Shown piece after piece: positions 17,248-25,082 of a stretch of DNA of 64,000 nucleotides (its first letter is position 1; each line of letters begins with the position of its first letter). The notes under the pieces are model-generated. The model had not been told where the DNA came from, made no database searches, and saw nothing but the letters and a program-made list of their open reading frames with translations. The DNA is from JANOYY01 sp043720395 (GTDB taxonomy: Bacteria > Actinomycetota > Acidimicrobiia > Acidimicrobiales > JANYDT01): the NCBI GenBank assembly GCA_043720395.1, contig JAYSSR010000049.1:1-64000 (forward strand). The letters are read 5' to 3'. A program made the position numbers and the translations under genes.

Positions 17248-17271
17248 CTCAGCCCACCACCCTCGATGTTG
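17248..17271 (+). repeat. 24-bp direct repeat, left copy, flanking a toxin/antitoxin-like module
   Basis: CTCAGCCCACCACCCTCGAT plus GTTG; it matches 18249-18272 with two mismatches. The right copy is the last eight codons of the TIM-barrel gene (TSRVVG-stop, minus strand), so the left copy reads as the same peptide end duplicated. Confidence 0.6.
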
Positions 17272-17310
17272 GGCACGCGCAATGGCGAGACCCGGCCGTC
17301 ATGAAGCACG

Positions 17311-17493
17311 GATCTGACATCTGAACTAGTTCTGACATCGTTTCATCGTGCGAGTGGCGATCGATCCTTCTCTGACCTTCTTCGGCACCCGAACGACGTC
17401 GCAGCGGACGTCGACGCTGGCGACGTCCTAATGCGGCCGAAGATCGCGCGGTCCCGGCCCCCGAAAGGCGCGAGTCTTGCCGAAGGTAAATGA
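17311..17493 (+). pseudogene. Possible antitoxin-like remnant
   Basis: A plus-strand frame without a usual start encodes RASGDRSFSDLLRHPNDV then AADVDAGDVLMR before a TGA at 17491-17493. The pattern resembles N-terminal parts of small actinobacterial antitoxins of the Phd/DUF type. Length and missing start argue for a remnant. The rest of 17272-17531 shows nothing else recognisable. Confidence 0.2.
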
Positions 17494-17531
17494 GCAACTG
17501 ACCGCGTCCGCCCCTGCGGCGGGATTGGCTG

Positions 17532-17774
17532 TCAGTAGCTGCGCTTTACGGTCGGTCGGCCGGCCTTGCGACGCTGCTCGACCTTGGCCACGAGCGCTGG
17601 ATCGGACAGGAACCGGGCTTCTTCTTCGCTCATCACCACGGCGGGACGCAATAGCACGTCACCGTTCGGGTATTCGGTTGCGAGGTAGCGGAAGTGTTCA
17701 GGCCGACCGATGCGACCGAGGCTGGTCCGACGACGGGCGTCGAGTTCAACGAGGGTGTCTTTGGCTGTGCTCAT
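17532..17774 (-). CDS. Small antitoxin-like DNA-binding protein
   Basis: 80 residues from ATG 17774. It begins with a short helix (AKDTLVELDARRRTSLGRIG), followed by YLATEYPNGDVLLRPAVVMS and a charged C-terminal helix ending KAGRPTVKRSY. This looks like an AbrB-like small barrel with a toxin-wrapping tail. It is divergent from a ParE/RelE-like gene across a 182-bp region containing a GGTAAG...CTTACC palindrome. Divergent orientation is unusual for type II toxin-antitoxin pairs, so the assignment is tentative. Confidence 0.4.
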   Translation of the reverse strand: MSTAKDTLVELDARRRTSLGRIGRPEHFRYLATEYPNGDVLLRPAVVMSEEEARFLSDPALVAKVEQRRKAGRPTVKRSY

Positions 17775-17860
17775 ATGTGCACTCACATCCGGGATGGAAG
17801 GTTTGCCCACGCAGAACTGCTGCACGGGGTGAACCTCCGGCTCAAGCCGGGCACTCGCCC

Positions 17861-17877
17861 GGTAAGACCACCTTACC
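17861..17877. promoter_or_regulatory. Palindrome in the divergent promoter region
   Basis: GGTAAG (17861-17866), five bases, CTTACC (17872-17877). It lies between the antitoxin-like start (17774) and the toxin-like start (17957), together with nested GC-rich inverted repeats at 17836-17860. It could be the autoregulatory operator of the pair. Confidence 0.35.
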
Positions 17878-17956
17878 CTATGTCGAGCGGGAAGTACACC
17901 CAAAACCCCAATGATGGCTACTTCCAATCTTGGTGATTTGGTATCCTGACGGAGTT

Positions 17957-18235
17957 ATGGCCGATCTGCTTTTCGATGAAGAGGCCGACGCTGAATTAAT
18001 CCGACTCGAAAACGATCCCGGCTCAGAAGCGATCGTCCGTGTCTTGGAAGAGCGAGTGTTCCGTCCGCTCGCACATGACCCAACCGATCCGACGTTGCGG
18101 CGTCGCCGGTTCACCAACGGCCTATGGGCCGTGACCGTCTGGGTCGGTGATGACGAGATCAGTGTGCTGTGGGACGGCGAGGACCTACCAGCAACCGTGG
18201 TCGTTCGCTGGATCGGCAAACTCCCACACCGATAG
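17957..18235 (+). CDS. ParE/RelE-like toxin-type protein
   Basis: 92 residues from ATG 17957. The order fits the RelE/ParE fold: an N-terminal strand and helix (LLFDEEADAELIRLEND), a second helix with FRPLAHDP, then RRRRFTNGLWAVTVWVGDDEISVLWDGE and a final VVVRWIG strand. Such toxins cleave mRNA or inhibit gyrase; catalytic residues cannot be mapped. It sits in a module bounded by 24-bp direct repeats, suggesting recent insertion. Confidence 0.45.
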   Translation: MADLLFDEEADAELIRLENDPGSEAIVRVLEERVFRPLAHDPTDPTLRRRRFTNGLWAVTVWVGDDEISVLWDGEDLPATVVVRWIGKLPHR

Positions 18236-18248
18236 TCAGCATTTCAGG

Positions 18249-18272
18249 CTCAGCCGACCACCCTCGACGTTG
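18249..18272 (+). repeat. 24-bp direct repeat, right copy
   Basis: Second copy of the repeat at 17248-17271 (two mismatches). It overlaps the 3' end of the TIM-barrel gene at 18250-19041. Together the copies bracket about 980 bp holding the toxin/antitoxin-like genes, as an insertion with target duplication would leave. Confidence 0.6.
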
Positions 18273-19041
18273 CGGCCAGCACCGCACGTGCCCGGCCCAC
18301 CGGGTCGGGATAGTCAGCGCACAGACGTTGTGATCGCAGCTCAACCGACACCGCTACGTCGGGCACGGCTGCGAGCACGGCCGCCAACGGGAGCTGACCC
18401 TCGCCGGGGAGCAGACGACCGTGCAATGCCTCGTGCAACAGGCCGCTCATGCCATCGGCCGGAGGCTCCCACGGGGCATCGGCCAACTGCAGGTACGGGA
18501 ACAACACGGCACCAGCGTCCAACAGGTCGGTCGACGTGCCACCAGATCGGGCCAGGTGCAGCGTGTCGACCAGCACCCCGCTGTTGGGGCGTCCAGCAGC
18601 GCGCACCACCTGCATGGCCTCCTCCAGGTTGCGTATGGCGAAGATCGGCAGGAACTCCAGCACGACGGTGACCTTGCCTGGCGCAGCTCGGTCGCACAGC
18701 GCCCCGAACCGCTCGATCAATGCGGGCGTGGTCGGCATGCGGCTCGCCACCAGGACGTTGCGCGCACCGATTGCGATTGCAGCGTCGATCAGCGCGTCGC
18801 CCGGATCTCCGTCGGGACCGAAGATCACGGGTTCCATGTCGAGTGCCACCACGTTGCTGTCCGACAGGGAGCGCGTCACGTCGGCCGTGGTGCGATCCGT
18901 CCAGGTCGCCGGGTCGAACCAGATGCCCACCGCCGGCCAACCCGCGTCGGCAGCCACACGTGGCGCGTCGGCAGGGGCAACGTCGAGAATGGTGCCCGCA
19001 GCCAACGAGCAGAGCCGGGAGGTCGGCGAGTGCATGTTCAT
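18250..19041 (-). CDS. Xylose-isomerase-like TIM-barrel protein (sugar phosphate isomerase/epimerase family)
   Basis: 263 residues. Barrel strands typical of the AP_endonuc_2 family are visible: AVGIWFDP, VVALDMEPVIF, RNVLVASRMP, VTVVLEFLPIF (the E of the metal site), GVLVDTLHLARSGG (metal His in DTLH) and PYLQLADAPWE. Members isomerise sugars, inositols or hydroxypyruvate and often act in catabolic clusters. It faces the P450 gene 56 bp away, divergently, so they share a promoter region. Its 3' end carries the 24-bp direct repeat. Confidence 0.75.
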   Translation of the reverse strand: MNMHSPTSRLCSLAAGTILDVAPADAPRVAADAGWPAVGIWFDPATWTDRTTADVTRSLSDSNVVALDMEPVIFGPDGDPGDALIDAAIAIGARNVLVASRMPTTPALIERFGALCDRAAPGKVTVVLEFLPIFAIRNLEEAMQVVRAAGRPNSGVLVDTLHLARSGGTSTDLLDAGAVLFPYLQLADAPWEPPADGMSGLLHEALHGRLLPGEGQLPLAAVLAAVPDVAVSVELRSQRLCADYPDPVGRARAVLAATSRVVG

Positions 19042-19097
19042 CTCCCGTGCTTAGTACGGTGCGCCTTGGCGCGCCCACCCCACTGAAGGAGCCCGCA

Positions 19098-20297
19098 ATG
19101 CAGGAGTATTCCCCCATCGCCCCCCACGTGCTGGATGACCCGGTGCCTGCCTACGCGGAGCTGCGAGCACGCTGTCCGGTGCATCTGCACGAGGGCATGG
19201 AGTCGCCGCTCTACACCGTTGCCCGAACCGACGATGTCATACGTGTGCTTACGGATCCCGAGACTTGGTCCAACCGACAAGGCCCGGGCATCACGAAGTC
19301 CGTCAGCGTGGGCGACGTGCAGCGCGACGATCCGCCGGAGCACACCCACCGCCGCAAGTTCCTGCGCGATCCGTTCCTGCCCAGCGCCGTCTCTGCCACG
19401 GCACCACATATCCTCTCGTTGGCGCAGCAGCTCGCGGATGGGCTCGCCCCATCTGGACGCTGCGAACTTCACGACCAGTACGCGCTCGCGTTGCCCGTGG
19501 CCAGCTTCTGCGCGTTGCTCGGCGTGGACATCGAGGACCGTGAGCTGTTCAGCAGCTGGGCCGACGACATGGTCGCTGGCATGGCCTATCCCGATCGCGG
19601 AGCCGATGGCCGACGCGGCATCAACGCGTTCTCTCGCACGCAGATCGAACTGCGTAGAGCGATGGCCGCCGCCGGAGAACCGCTTCCCGACGGCTTTCTG
19701 AGCTATCTCGCCACCGCGCCGTACAACGACGATGGCAGCCCGATGGATCTGAAGGAGGCCACCAACACGGTCAGCCAGTTCCTCGTGGCCGGACACGAGA
19801 CGACCACCTCGCTGATCACCAACCTGGTGTGGCGTCTGCTCGAAGAACCCACGCGATGGGCGGCGATCGTGGCCGATCCTTCTCTCGTCGAAGCAGCCGT
19901 GGAGGAGAGCTTGCGCTTCGACGCACCGGTGCTCGGGCTCTGTCGCACGAACAACGTGGCGGTGAGCGTCGCCGGTGTCGACATCCCCGAGGACTCGAAG
20001 GTGATGGTGCTCTACGCCTCACCCAACCGCGATCCTGAACTGTTCACCAACCCCGATGAGTTTCGACTCGATCGTTCGCTGAGCGAGGCGCGCCGCCACC
20101 TGTCGTTCAGCTGGGGCATCCACTACTGCCTCGGTGCCGGCATGGCCCGACTCACTGCGCGCATCGGCGTGCAGGTTCTGGCCGAGCGCTTCCCGTCGTT
20201 GCGCCTCGCCGGCCCGACCGAACGGATCGAGGCACCCTTCCTTTGGGGCCGCAAGACGCTGCCACTCGCGTGGGACGTTGCACCGCATTGGAAGTAG
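19098..20297 (+). CDS. Cytochrome P450
   Basis: 399 residues from ATG 19098 (GAAGGAG ribosome site 8 bp upstream); the upstream open frame is antisense-like. All P450 signatures are present: I-helix AGHETTT (231-237), ExxR at 270-273 (ESLR), and the heme loop FSWGIHYCLGAG with Cys344 as the thiolate ligand. A soluble bacterial class I enzyme that needs ferredoxin and a reductase, neither encoded here. Substrates of related enzymes are terpenoids, steroids and fatty acids. It is divergent from the TIM-barrel isomerase. Confidence 0.92.
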   Translation: MQEYSPIAPHVLDDPVPAYAELRARCPVHLHEGMESPLYTVARTDDVIRVLTDPETWSNRQGPGITKSVSVGDVQRDDPPEHTHRRKFLRDPFLPSAVSATAPHILSLAQQLADGLAPSGRCELHDQYALALPVASFCALLGVDIEDRELFSSWADDMVAGMAYPDRGADGRRGINAFSRTQIELRRAMAAAGEPLPDGFLSYLATAPYNDDGSPMDLKEATNTVSQFLVAGHETTTSLITNLVWRLLEEPTRWAAIVADPSLVEAAVEESLRFDAPVLGLCRTNNVAVSVAGVDIPEDSKVMVLYASPNRDPELFTNPDEFRLDRSLSEARRHLSFSWGIHYCLGAGMARLTARIGVQVLAERFPSLRLAGPTERIEAPFLWGRKTLPLAWDVAPHWK

Positions 20298-20351
20298 ATG
20301 TGAATCAGCATGTCGCGGCACGTGGGAGAAATCGACAACGAAGGCGTACCA

Positions 20352-20822
20352 CTACTGGCTCGCCAGAAGCGAACGCGCGACAGCGGAGCTGAGTTCTTCC
20401 AGCTCCGAACACCGAGCCAGTTCTTCGAAAACGACAGGGTCGGTGACGCTCGCAGCGATCGAACGCCACGCGTTCGCTCCCTGTACCTCGGCGTCGGACT
20501 GCATCCGGATTTGCTCGTGGACGCTGTAACCGTCGAAGGCCGCATAGTAAAGGGCTCGTGCTTCAGGAAGAAGCATCTTGAGGGCTTCGAGCGTCGCAGC
20601 ATCGATCTCGAACGCGGCTTCGACGCGATCTGCGATCTCGTCTTCGCGAGCGGCGCAACCGAGCAACGCCTCAGCGTCGGACGGAAGAAGCGACGCCCAG
20701 TGCCGATAGCGGTCGGCAGCGGTTCGTTCCAGCAACGCAAGGAACCGCGGTCGAGATTGCGCTTCGACGCGGCCGAGGACGGGGGCGAGCAGGATACCAA
20801 AATTTGGCGTTTCCGTAGGCAT
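20352..20822 (-). CDS. Hypothetical helical protein
   Basis: 156 residues from ATG 20822; the frame continues upstream only through a repeat element, so that part is excluded. The sequence is almost entirely helical (PRFLALLERTAADRYRHWAS, EDEIADRVEAAFEIDAATLE) with several acidic residues and HEQ but no clear metal motif. It could be a ferritin-like or haemerythrin-like fold, but I do not recognise the family. It converges with the P450 gene. Confidence 0.55.
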   Translation of the reverse strand: MPTETPNFGILLAPVLGRVEAQSRPRFLALLERTAADRYRHWASLLPSDAEALLGCAAREDEIADRVEAAFEIDAATLEALKMLLPEARALYYAAFDGYSVHEQIRMQSDAEVQGANAWRSIAASVTDPVVFEELARCSELEELSSAVARSLLASQ

Positions 20823-20882
20823 GACACACGTTTGCACACCGAGATGGTCCGAATCGCTTTCGCACCCGCGGGTTGGGTTGCG

Positions 20883-20974
20883 ACGACCAGTGCGGCACAG
20901 CGCCACGTTGACGCCACAACGACACCCTGTGCAGTCAATGTGGCGCTGTGCCGCCGCTCGTCGATTCGGAGCGC
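20883..20974. repeat. Dispersed hairpin repeat, family B, copy 1
   Basis: Long inverted repeat: 20893-20911 pairs with 20935-20953 (one mismatch), built on CAGCGCCACGTTGA and its complement, with outer arms ending near TCGTCGA. Homologous copies are at 62684 and 63373, with a related loop. It lies between an SDR 3' end and the start of the hypothetical gene. Confidence 0.75.
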
Positions 20975-21002
20975 TCCGGACAACAGTCTCTTCCAAACAC
21001 GT

Positions 21003-21788
21003 TCATCTCGGCTTCGCCCCGCCACCGACCCGCACGATCTCGCCGGTGATCCAGCCCGCGCCGGGCGAACAGAGGAAGAGCACGGCCGCCCCCATGTCGA
21101 GAGGCGTCCCGAACCGCTGCATCGGAATGTTCCATTGCGACTCGGCTGCGGCAAGGTCGTCGGCCGTATGTATGCCGAGCGCCGTCTTGAAGATCTCGGT
21201 CGGCACGGCACCGGGTGCGATCGCGTTCACCCGGATGCGCGGTGCCAGCTCAGTCGACGCCGTCTGCGTGAGCGAGTTCACAGCGGCCTTCGCCGCACCG
21301 TAGTGACCGCTCCCGGGCACGGGTCCGGAACCTGCGCCGGACGAGATGTTGATGATCGAACCGGTCACCATGTAGCGCGCCGCCGTCGTGATTCCCACCC
21401 ACACGGCAGTCTGGTTGAGCGCGATGCAGCGGTCCCACTCCTCGCGGCTGAGCTCGGTCATAGGGAGCCGCGCCGGTGACCCGCCGGCATTGTTGACCCA
21501 GATCGACAACTTGCCGTACGCGGCTACAGCGGCGCGGGCGAGCGCGTCGACCGCGGCATCGTCGGTGACATCCGTAACGACCCCGATGGCGTCGCCGCCG
21601 CCGGCCCGGATCGCCGCGGCCACGGCCTCAACCTCGTCGGCGCGACGTGCCGCGACAACTACCTTCGCCCCCGCTGCCGCCAACGTGCGGGCGATGCCCT
21701 CGCCGATGCCGCGTCCGCCTCCGGTGACGACGGCGACCTCGCCGTTCAGGGAGAACAGTTCGCTCGGACCGGGATAGTACGTGCTCAT
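21003..21788 (-). CDS. SDR oxidoreductase
   Basis: 261 residues from ATG 21788, which overlaps the upstream stop by ATGA. Classical SDR: TGGGRGIG (about 22-29), AARR specificity region favouring NADP(H), NNAG, SSGAG with catalytic Ser, and YGAAKAA (YxxxK). C-terminal ITGEIVRVGGG is typical. It is close in layout to the SDR at 33916-34671 (same NAGGSP and PGAVPTEI segments), suggesting paralogues in one regulon. It ends the large operon that begins with the carotenoid-oxygenase-like gene. Confidence 0.88.
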   Translation of the reverse strand: MSTYYPGPSELFSLNGEVAVVTGGGRGIGEGIARTLAAAGAKVVVAARRADEVEAVAAAIRAGGGDAIGVVTDVTDDAAVDALARAAVAAYGKLSIWVNNAGGSPARLPMTELSREEWDRCIALNQTAVWVGITTAARYMVTGSIINISSGAGSGPVPGSGHYGAAKAAVNSLTQTASTELAPRIRVNAIAPGAVPTEIFKTALGIHTADDLAAAESQWNIPMQRFGTPLDMGAAVLFLCSPGAGWITGEIVRVGGGAKPR

Positions 21789-23494
21789 AGGGACGCTCCT
21801 GACGGGAGAAGTGTGACGGTCCCATTGTTGCCGTCGACTTCGACAAGTGCACCGTCGGGGATGCGCGCCGTGGCGTTGGTGACCGAGACCACACAGGGCA
21901 CACCGAGTTCGCGGCTCACGATCATTGCGTGACTGATCTGGCCACCGACCTCGACCACCACTGCGACGCTGGCCATGAACAGTGGCGTCCAACTCGGATC
22001 GGTGGACGTTGCGACGAGGACGTCGCCCGGCTGCAACGCGCCCGCATCACTCGACCGCAGGATCACGCGGGCGACGCCGCGGGTCACACCCGACGAACCG
22101 GCGATCCCGCGAAGGACATCGCCAACGGCCGCGTGCCCGACGGAGCTGGTGTCGCGACGCGGCCACTCGCCGAGCGGCGGAACGACAGCATCGGCGATGA
22201 TGAACGGCGGTTGCAGTGCGAACAGCTCACGCCACTCGGCATGGCGATCGGCGAGCGTCGTCGTGAACGATCCCGGGTCGGCCAGATACTCATGGAGCTC
22301 CCGGTCGACGAGCTGGAAGACGAGTTCACCGTGGCCGTTGCGCTCCCCCAGCTCTCGAAACACCATCCGCGCCTCGTGCAGCACTCGCACGATCGTGGTC
22401 TTGGTCCGCTCGCGGTGCGCCATCATCGTGGCGACGGTCAGGCCGGCATCGAGCAGGGCCAAGGTGTCGGGGTCGTTGCGGAGACGCTCCCTCGTACGAT
22501 CAATCAGGGCGGAACGCTCGGTACCGCGTTGCTGATGCCGGCTTCGGGGCGACTCACGACCTGCCTGCAGGCGAACCCTGTCGAGAGCCACCAACGCAAG
22601 GCGAGGATGCGTCTCCCACGTTGGCGACCCGAGGTCCCATTCGTCGGGACCGCGTGAACCGAACTCGACAATGAAGGCCTCCCATGCAGCATGGAACGTC
22701 GGCGAGCTGATCCGGTCAAGCAGACCATCGGGACCCCCGTCGAAGCTCGCCATGAGCGCAGCATCGGCCCGCACGATTCGAGAGAGGTCCCACAACGCGT
22801 AGTTCGCATCGGCCGAATCGACGCCGCCGAGACTCGAGAGCAACGTCATCGGGAGCCCCGGCTCGCCCACCGCCTGGGCCACCACCCCCAGTAGTCCCGG
22901 TGCCACGGCGGCACTCGAGCCCGACACCACATGCTGCGAGAACAGATGCGGCAACTGTGCCTGGACCTTGCGCGCTCTCGCCAGCAGCTCGACGGCGGTC
23001 AGTCGGGCGAGATCACCCCGCGTCTTGCGTAGCGCGGCTGCGGCAGCCTTGTCATCGGCCAGTTCGGGCCAGGCGACCCCGCTCATCACCCAGTCGGTGT
23101 GCGCGGCGATGGCCGGGAGAAGGTGCGCCTTTTCATCGTCGGGATGTGGCACATACGACGGCACATCCGGATGGTCACCGAAGAAGGCAGCGTCGAGAAT
23201 CTCGACCGTGGCAGCAGGATTGCGGGCACCCTGCATTCGAATCGCCGACAGGTTGATGTAGAAGTACCCGCCGAAACACGCCACGCACTCGGGGTGGTCC
23301 GGGTCGAAGTCGCTGTCCTCGTAGGCCCCGCAGCGTATGAGCCCCGCCTTGTAGCCGGCGATGATGCCACCGTCCCAGCCGAACGTCCACCCAAGCGGAC
23401 TGACGGGGTCGGCCAGCACTTCACCGGCGTTCGCGCGGGTGTAGTGCGGGAACCGCGCGCTGGTCGGCCAGTCGGTGATCCACCGGTCCTTCAT
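21785..23494 (-). CDS. PEP-utilising enzyme lacking the ATP-grasp domain
   Basis: 569 residues from ATG 23494. The C-terminal 90 residues are the swivelling phosphohistidine domain: GVTRGVARVILRSSD, GDVLVATSTDPSWTPLF and GGQISHAMIVSRELGVPCVV, with the phospho-acceptor His at about 522. The preceding 430 residues resemble the helical middle region of rifampin phosphotransferase and PEP-synthase-like proteins (DPVSPLGWTFGWDGG near residue 30). The N-terminal PPDK_N ATP-binding domain is absent, and no partner gene for it is nearby. It follows LivF by 28 bp and overlaps the SDR. Possibly phosphorylates an imported hydroxy compound with a separate ATP-grasp subunit. Confidence 0.78.
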   Translation of the reverse strand: MKDRWITDWPTSARFPHYTRANAGEVLADPVSPLGWTFGWDGGIIAGYKAGLIRCGAYEDSDFDPDHPECVACFGGYFYINLSAIRMQGARNPAATVEILDAAFFGDHPDVPSYVPHPDDEKAHLLPAIAAHTDWVMSGVAWPELADDKAAAAALRKTRGDLARLTAVELLARARKVQAQLPHLFSQHVVSGSSAAVAPGLLGVVAQAVGEPGLPMTLLSSLGGVDSADANYALWDLSRIVRADAALMASFDGGPDGLLDRISSPTFHAAWEAFIVEFGSRGPDEWDLGSPTWETHPRLALVALDRVRLQAGRESPRSRHQQRGTERSALIDRTRERLRNDPDTLALLDAGLTVATMMAHRERTKTTIVRVLHEARMVFRELGERNGHGELVFQLVDRELHEYLADPGSFTTTLADRHAEWRELFALQPPFIIADAVVPPLGEWPRRDTSSVGHAAVGDVLRGIAGSSGVTRGVARVILRSSDAGALQPGDVLVATSTDPSWTPLFMASVAVVVEVGGQISHAMIVSRELGVPCVVSVTNATARIPDGALVEVDGNNGTVTLLPSGASL

Positions 23495-23522
23495 CGCTGC
23501 TCCCAAATCGTGGTTCGAACTG

Positions 23523-24233
23523 TCACGCGTGATCGCCGCCACCGAGGTAGCTGCTCTCGAGAAGTTGGCTGTTGTCGCGCAGATGCGCGGCCGTGCCCTC
23601 CAGCACGAGATTTCCGTGGCTGAGCACGTACGCACGGTCGGCCACTTCGAGCGCGAGATGGACGTGCTGCTCGACGAGAAGTATTCCGGTTCCACTCTTG
23701 GACGCGATGTCGCGGAGCACAGGCAGCAGTCGCTCCACGATGATGGGTGCCAACCCGAGGCTCATTTCATCCACCATCAGCAACTTTGGCTTTACCGTCA
23801 GGGCCCTGGCGACCGCCAACATCTGTTGTTCGCCGCCCGATAACAGTCCGGCGCGACGGTCCATCAGCGGCTCAAGAGCCGGAAAGTATTCGAGCGCCTC
23901 GTTCAACGCCGTTGAGCCGCGCGACGTCTTCAGCCGAAGGTTCTCCCGAACCGTCAGCTGGAAGAACAGGCTCCGATCCTCAGGCACGTGGGCGAGCCCT
24001 TCCCGTGCAACCAGGTGCGGGCGACGGCCCTTGATTGACTTCCCAAACACCTTGATGTCGCCCCGCAGGATCGGGTTCATGGCCGACGTCGTGAGCAACG
24101 TTGTGGTCTTACCGGCACCATTGGGACCGAGTAGGGCAACCACTTCACCTTCGTCGACATGGAGACTGAGGCCGCGGACCACCGACACCCCGTTGTAACC
24201 GGTGGACATTTCGCTGATGTCGAGCAGGCTCAC
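23523..24233 (-). CDS. livF: Branched-chain-type ABC transporter ATPase LivF (system 2)
   Basis: 236 residues; Walker A GPNGAGKTTTLL, signature LSGGEQQMLAVARAL, Walker B LLMVDEMSLGLAP, H-loop LVEQHVHLALEVADR. It overlaps LivG by 4 bp. It is a clear paralogue of the LivF at 9728-10474 but not so close as to suggest recent duplication. Part of the second complete transporter in the window. Confidence 0.9.
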   Translation of the reverse strand: MSLLDISEMSTGYNGVSVVRGLSLHVDEGEVVALLGPNGAGKTTTLLTTSAMNPILRGDIKVFGKSIKGRRPHLVAREGLAHVPEDRSLFFQLTVRENLRLKTSRGSTALNEALEYFPALEPLMDRRAGLLSGGEQQMLAVARALTVKPKLLMVDEMSLGLAPIIVERLLPVLRDIASKSGTGILLVEQHVHLALEVADRAYVLSHGNLVLEGTAAHLRDNSQLLESSYLGGGDHA

Positions 24234-25000
24234 GTCAGACCGTCCCCTTGAGCCTTACGTACCGACTGACCGAGGTACGCCTCGATCACCCGTGAATCGC
24301 GCTTGATTTCTGCGGGGGTCCCTTCGGCGATCTTCATCCCGAACTCGATGACGTAGATGTAATCGCAGATAGTGAGCACGAGGCCCATGTCGTGGTCCAC
24401 GAGAAAGACGCTCGTGCCCGAGTCGACGATGCCGCGAAGGCTTCGTCCGAGTTGCACGCTTTCCTGCGTGTCGAGACCGGCCGCCGGTTCGTCCATGCAC
24501 AGGAGCTTTGGACGCGTCGCCAGCGCACGCGCTGCCGACACCAACTTCCGTTGACCCTGACTGATCTCGTTGGGCTTCTTTGTCGCAAGATCACCGATCC
24601 CAAGAACGTCCATGGCGACCTCGACACTCTTGCGGTCTCGACGTCGGCTCGGCGCAACAATGTCGAGCAGAAAGTTCTTCGCGGTCTGCTTGTCGGCGGC
24701 GACGAACAGGTTCTCTTCGACGGTGAGATCATCGAAGAGTTCAAGTGACTGCCAGGTTCGTCCGAGCCCCAGGCCCGCACGCTTGTGCACGGGCAGGTGG
24801 GTGATGTCGCGGCCGTCGAACGTGATTCGACCCGTGGTAGGGACGAAGCCCGTTATGCCGTCGATGAAGGTCGTCTTGCCGGCACCGTTCGGCCCGATCA
24901 ACCCGACCAACGAACCTTCGGTCACGGCAAAGTCGACATCGTTGACGGCACGGAGGCCGCCGAACGTAACCGACATCTGGGACGTTTCGAGAAGGCTCAT
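24230..25000 (-). CDS. livG: Branched-chain-type ABC transporter ATPase LivG (system 2)
   Basis: 256 residues from ATG 25000, chosen because MSLLETSQMSVTFGGL matches the family N-terminus; earlier ATGs add unlike sequence. Walker A GPNGAGKTTFIDGI, LGRTWQSLELFDDLTVEEN, variant signature ISQGQRKLVSAARAL, Walker B LLCMDEPAAGLD. It overlaps LivF by 4 bp; an 82-bp gap separates it from the permease stop. Confidence 0.88.
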   Translation of the reverse strand: MSLLETSQMSVTFGGLRAVNDVDFAVTEGSLVGLIGPNGAGKTTFIDGITGFVPTTGRITFDGRDITHLPVHKRAGLGLGRTWQSLELFDDLTVEENLFVAADKQTAKNFLLDIVAPSRRRDRKSVEVAMDVLGIGDLATKKPNEISQGQRKLVSAARALATRPKLLCMDEPAAGLDTQESVQLGRSLRGIVDSGTSVFLVDHDMGLVLTICDYIYVIEFGMKIAEGTPAEIKRDSRVIEAYLGQSVRKAQGDGLT

Positions 25001-25082
25001 CGTGACCAGCACTCCGTGGTCGACCAACATGTGTTGCGAGCGGCGAAGCGGAGCGGAGCGGCACCGCGCAGTGTGGACGGAC

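Noticed and set aside
18720..19097. N-terminal extension of the P450 frame
   Set aside because: Antisense to the TIM-barrel gene and without P450 character; ATG 19098 has a ribosome site.
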